DNA from: JBHJHK01 sp050330975
Lineage (GTDB): Bacteria; Pseudomonadota; Gammaproteobacteria; Competibacterales; Competibacteraceae
DNA length: 7,518 nucleotides
Reading direction: 5' to 3'
NCBI GenBank assembly: GCA_050330975.1
Contig: JBHJHK010000225.1
Location: forward strand, 1 to 7,518
Shown here one piece after another: positions 5,000-7,518 of the stretch. The notes beneath the pieces are model-generated. The model saw only the letters and a program-made list of their open reading frames with translations, searched no databases and was not told the origin of the DNA. The translations under genes and the position numbers were made by a program. Within the stretch, counting starts at the first letter, position 1. Every line of letters starts with the position of its first letter.

Positions 5000-6406
5000 G
5001 TGACACCCCAGCGAGCCACCGCCACCTTCTGGGTCGGCGGCGTCCTTTTGGTTGTGGCGGCCCTGGCCACCACCCTGTTGGCTCCCCACTTTGCCATTCC
5101 CGTGCCCTCCCAGGGGCCTGTGCTGCCCCTGGTGGGTTTGCTGGGGGCGGCGGGGTTGGCCTACTTGGCGGTGGCGGTGGCCCTACCCCGCCTCGAAGCC
5201 GGCGGCGCCCAGACCACGGGCTGGCCCTTGGTCTGGGTCGTGGTGGTGGGGTTGCTGTTGCGGTTGCTCCTCTGGCCCTCGGGGGTGATCCTCGAAGACG
5301 ACCTCTACCGCTACCTCCTCGACGGCGCCCTAGTGGTCCACGGCTACAATCCCTACGCCTGGTCTCCCCAGGCGGTCATGGCCGCCCAAGAACCCGCCCT
5401 GGCAGGTGTGGTAGCCGCTTCCGAGGGCCTGGTGGCGGACGTCAATCACCCCCACCTGCGCACCCTCTACCCCCCCGTGGCCCAGGCCTTCTTCGCCCTG
5501 AGCTACCTCATCGAACCCTGGAGTGTCGCCGCCTGGCGAGGGGTGTTGTTGGCGGCAGACCTCTGTTCGTTGGCCCTGGGCTTGGCCCTCTTGGGGGCCA
5601 TGGGTCGCTCGCCTTTGTGGGTGGCGTTGTTTTGGTGGAACCCCCTCTACGTCCATTTGGTGTTCAACACCGGCCACATGGAGGGGGTGCTGGTACCGTT
5701 TCTCCTGGGGGGGTTGCTGTTGGCGATCCACCACAGGCCTTTGGCGGCCAGTGTCGCCTTGGCGGCGGCCACCCTGGTCAAGTTCTGGCCCGCCCTGTTG
5801 TTGCCCCTAGTCCTGCGGCCTTTGACCCTGGGGCGTCAGCTGCAAGGGGCTGGGCTATTCGCCGCCATCGTCGCCGTGGGCCTCATTCCCCAGGCCCTGG
5901 CGGGGCTGGATCGGGGGGCGGGATTGCGGGCCTATACCCTCTATTGGCGCAACAACTCTCCGCTGTTCGCCAACGCCGTGGAGGGCATGGAGGCGCTGTT
6001 GGCCCCCTGGGGCATCGGCCCCGCCACGGCCCACAGCGCCGTGCGGCTGTTGTGCGCCGTCGCCGCCCTGGGCTTGGCCCTGGCCGTGGCCTGGCGTCCC
6101 CCCCGCTGCCCCGCCGATTGGGGGCGCAAATTCGCCCTGGTGGCGGCCGGGACGTTTTTCTTCAGTCCGGCCAAATTCCCCTGGTACGGGGCCTGGTTTA
6201 TTCCCCTGCTACCCCTGGCCCCCTGGTGGCCGTTGCTGTTGTTGACCCCCCTGTTGAGCCTCTACTACCTGCGCTTCGCCCTGGACAGCGCTGGGCTCGG
6301 GGTGTGGTTCGACCGGGCGGTGGTCTATGTCGAGTACGCTCCGGTGTGGCTGGCGTTGGCCATCGTCGCCTGGCGCCGGTGGAGGTGGGGAGGGGGTGTG
6401 CCGTGA
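5000..6406 (+). CDS. GT-C glycosyltransferase, GT87/DUF2029 type, multi-pass membrane protein
   Basis: About 468 residues from a GTG at 5000, with roughly 12-13 hydrophobic segments spread over the whole length. In the first large loop is the acidic motif EDDLYRYLLDG (residues 99-109; Asp100/Asp101) and GYNPYAW, then HPHLRTLYPP (150-159). These are hallmarks of GT-C enzymes that use polyprenyl-phosphate sugars as donors. FNTGHMEG (222-229) and SPAKFPWY (389-396) agree with the GT87 group. The likely role is transfer of a mannose or other hexose from a lipid carrier to an acceptor on the outer face of the inner membrane; sugar and acceptor cannot be read. The start is uncertain: the frame is open back to a TTG at 4877 inside terD, GTG at 4982 is an alternative, and none has a good ribosome site. 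Its stop overlaps the following GT2 gene (GTGA), so the two are translationally coupled. Confidence 0.85.
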   Translation: MTPQRATATFWVGGVLLVVAALATTLLAPHFAIPVPSQGPVLPLVGLLGAAGLAYLAVAVALPRLEAGGAQTTGWPLVWVVVVGLLLRLLLWPSGVILEDDLYRYLLDGALVVHGYNPYAWSPQAVMAAQEPALAGVVAASEGLVADVNHPHLRTLYPPVAQAFFALSYLIEPWSVAAWRGVLLAADLCSLALGLALLGAMGRSPLWVALFWWNPLYVHLVFNTGHMEGVLVPFLLGGLLLAIHHRPLAASVALAAATLVKFWPALLLPLVLRPLTLGRQLQGAGLFAAIVAVGLIPQALAGLDRGAGLRAYTLYWRNNSPLFANAVEGMEALLAPWGIGPATAHSAVRLLCAVAALGLALAVAWRPPRCPADWGRKFALVAAGTFFFSPAKFPWYGAWFIPLLPLAPWWPLLLLTPLLSLYYLRFALDSAGLGVWFDRAVVYVEYAPVWLALAIVAWRRWRWGGGVP

Positions 6407-7164
6407 GGGAGGGCCATCGCATCGCCGTGGTGATCCCCGCCCTGGACGAAGAACGGGCCATCGGCCTCGTCGTCGCCGCCATTCCCCCCTGGGTGGACGC
6501 GGTGGTGGTGGTGGACAACGGCTCCGTCGATGCCACGGCTCAGGTGGCTCTGGCCGCCGGCGCCCAGGTGGTGGCAGAGCCTCGCCGGGGCTACGGAGCC
6601 GCCTGCCAGGCGGGCCTGGCCGCCCTCGGTGATCGAGCTGGCGGAGCGGATATCGTGGTATTCCTCGACGGCGATTACAGCGACTATCCCGAGCAGATGG
6701 ATCGCCTGGTGGATCCCATCGTCGCCGGGCGGGCCGCCTTGGTCGTCGGCTCTCGGGTCAAGGGACAGGTGGAGGCCCGTGCCTTGACCCCCGTCCAGCG
6801 CTTTGGCAACTGGCTGGCCACGGCCTTGATCCGCTGGCGCTGGGGGGTGGTCTACACCGACCTCGGCCCGTTTCGCGCCGTGACCCGCACCGCCTTGGCC
6901 GACCTGGCGTTGGCGGACCGCGACTACGGCTGGACGGTGGAGATGCAGGCGCGGGCCGCCCGTCGGGGTCTGGCGGTGTTGGAGGTACCCGTGGACTACC
7001 GCCGCCGCATCGGAGTCTCGAAAATTTCCGGTACCCTGGGGGGCAGTTGGCGGGCGGGGCGCAAGATCCTGGCGGTCATCGGCGCCGAGGCCCTGCGCCC
7101 GGCGCCTCGGCGCCCCAAGACCCTGGCGAACCCTCCCGTGGCGCCACCGGATGGGCCACATTGA
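6403..7164 (+). CDS. Family 2 glycosyltransferase, DPM1/polyprenyl-phosphate hexose synthase-like
   Basis: The start is the GTG overlapping the upstream TGA; GGAGGGG (6389-6395) lies 7 nt before it. The 253-residue protein is a single GT-A catalytic domain. It opens with IAVVIPALDEE (7-17), then VVDNGSVDAT (36-45) for nucleotide binding, GYGAACQAG (63-71), and FLDGDYSDYP (87-96) with the DxD-type metal motif at 89-91. DYGWTVEMQ (174-182) holds the probable catalytic/acceptor region and RRRIGVSKISG (200-210) the family C-terminal signature. The closest known activity is that of dolichol/polyprenyl-phosphate mannose or glucose synthases: NDP-sugar + polyprenyl phosphate to polyprenyl-P-sugar at the cytosolic face. 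It lacks the C-terminal transmembrane helices of GtrB-like members. Its coupling to the GT-C gene suggests it supplies that enzyme's donor. The exact sugar is unknown. Confidence 0.88.
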   Translation: MREGHRIAVVIPALDEERAIGLVVAAIPPWVDAVVVVDNGSVDATAQVALAAGAQVVAEPRRGYGAACQAGLAALGDRAGGADIVVFLDGDYSDYPEQMDRLVDPIVAGRAALVVGSRVKGQVEARALTPVQRFGNWLATALIRWRWGVVYTDLGPFRAVTRTALADLALADRDYGWTVEMQARAARRGLAVLEVPVDYRRRIGVSKISGTLGGSWRAGRKILAVIGAEALRPAPRRPKTLANPPVAPPDGPH

Positions 7165-7189
7165 GCCCCGGGGCCAAACCTCGTATCCT
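7161..7189 (+). promoter_or_regulatory. Candidate sigma70 promoter for the IalB-family gene
   Basis: TTGAGC (7161-7166) and TATCCT (7184-7189) are separated by exactly 17 bp, each matching four of six consensus bases, with an expected start near 7196 and a leader of about 26 nt. It overlaps the last codon and stop of the GT2 gene. The matches are modest, so this is tentative. Confidence 0.3.
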
Positions 7190-7221
7190 TGGCACACTCC
7201 TCGAGACCTGCAGCGTTGCCC

Positions 7222-7518
7222 ATGGCCATGTCGTTTGCACCACACCTCGGTCGATCCCCGGGTCGATTTCTCTGTTGGGTGGCCTTTTGGGGTGCCATCG
7301 TCGCCACCACTGCCACCGCCCAGACCCCCAGTCGCCTGGACCGGTTCAAGGCTTGGGACGCCTATGTCCTCGACCAAACCGGCGGGCGGATTTGCTACAT
7401 GCTCACGGTGCCCACCGATCAAGCCCCCAAGAACGTTCGCCGCGGCGAGGTTTACTTTCTCGTCACCCACCGCCCGGCCCAAGATATCCGCGACGAAGTC
7501 AGCGTCATCACCGGTTAC
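7222..7518 (+). CDS. Invasion-associated locus B (IalB) family secreted protein, 3' truncated by the window
   Basis: Ninety-nine codons from the ATG at 7222 (a second ATG at 7228 is equally possible) run open to the window end. An N-terminal signal peptide is clear: a basic stretch (HLGRSPGR), a hydrophobic core (FLCWVAFWGAIVA) and a cleavage site TATA|QTP near residue 33. The start of the mature domain (FKAWDAYVL), then GRICYMLT, RRGEVYFLVTHRP and VSVITGY follow the pattern of IalB-family periplasmic proteins. The name comes from Bartonella; in free-living bacteria the role is unknown and invasion should not be assumed. No convincing ribosome site is seen. It lies 57 bp after the GT2 stop and may share that transcript or use the candidate promoter upstream. 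Confidence 0.75.
   Translation, partial: MAMSFAPHLGRSPGRFLCWVAFWGAIVATTATAQTPSRLDRFKAWDAYVLDQTGGRICYMLTVPTDQAPKNVRRGEVYFLVTHRPAQDIRDEVSVITGY

Noticed and set aside
7165..7174. GCCCCGGGGC palindrome after the GT2 gene as a terminator
   Set aside because: A ten-base palindrome has no loop, and no T-run follows, so it is not an intrinsic terminator.
6325..7482. Minus-strand open frame of 385 codons opposite the GT2 and IalB genes
   Set aside because: It crosses two well-supported plus-strand genes and the gap between them. Its sequence is low-complexity Gly/His/Arg-rich with no recognisable domain, typical of antisense frames in GC-rich DNA.

Overview
This window is a piece of very GC-rich bacterial chromosome, probably from a proteobacterium and most likely a gammaproteobacterium. 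I infer this from the gene families seen: a TrmB-like paralogue, a secreted Sel1-repeat protein with a DUF4124-like N-terminus, an IalB-family protein and a large Hsp70-like protein with a DUF3731-like C-terminus. Strong G/C preference at third codon positions and heavy use of TTG/CTG leucine codons agree with this. No tRNA, rRNA, transposase, phage gene or CRISPR array is visible. I cannot name a genus.

Layout. (1) Bases 1-1464 (+) hold the C-terminal part of a large Hsp70-like protein; the first ~118 bases are almost pure C/G homopolymers and look like unreliable sequence. (2) A convergent TrmB-like methyltransferase gene (1422-2132, -) overlaps the end of the Hsp70-like gene by 43 bp, with a 13-bp perfect inverted repeat just past the Hsp70 stop. 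(3) An AT-richer gap (2133-2290) holds a strong intrinsic terminator for the minus-strand gene upstream, preceded in the transcript by a C/U-rich stretch that mimics an anti-Shine-Dalgarno sequence. (4) A secreted protein with ten Sel1 repeats lies at 2291-3649 (-). (5) A divergent intergenic region (3650-3825) precedes a small unrecognised gene whose coding signal switches frame near 4160 (3826-4164, then about 4171-4333). (6) A plus-strand cluster follows: a TerD-family stress protein (4372-4950), a multi-pass GT-C glycosyltransferase of the GT87/DUF2029 type (5000-6406), and a DPM1-like family 2 glycosyltransferase (6403-7164) that overlaps the GT-C gene by four bases. (7) The 5' part of an IalB-family secreted protein starts at 7222 and runs off the end.

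How the genes work together. The two glycosyltransferases form a logical pair. The cytosolic GT2 enzyme would load a sugar onto a polyprenyl phosphate, and the membrane GT-C enzyme would use that lipid-linked sugar as donor on the periplasmic side. TerD sits 49 bp upstream in the same direction and may be co-transcribed; a functional link is only a guess. The Sel1 protein and the IalB protein both carry signal peptides, so several products act in or across the envelope. Nothing here is a clear new system. The most interesting leads are the TrmB paralogue with Asn at the presumed catalytic Asp position, the putative 3'-UTR small RNA, the frame-split small gene and the TerD-GT87-GT2 arrangement.
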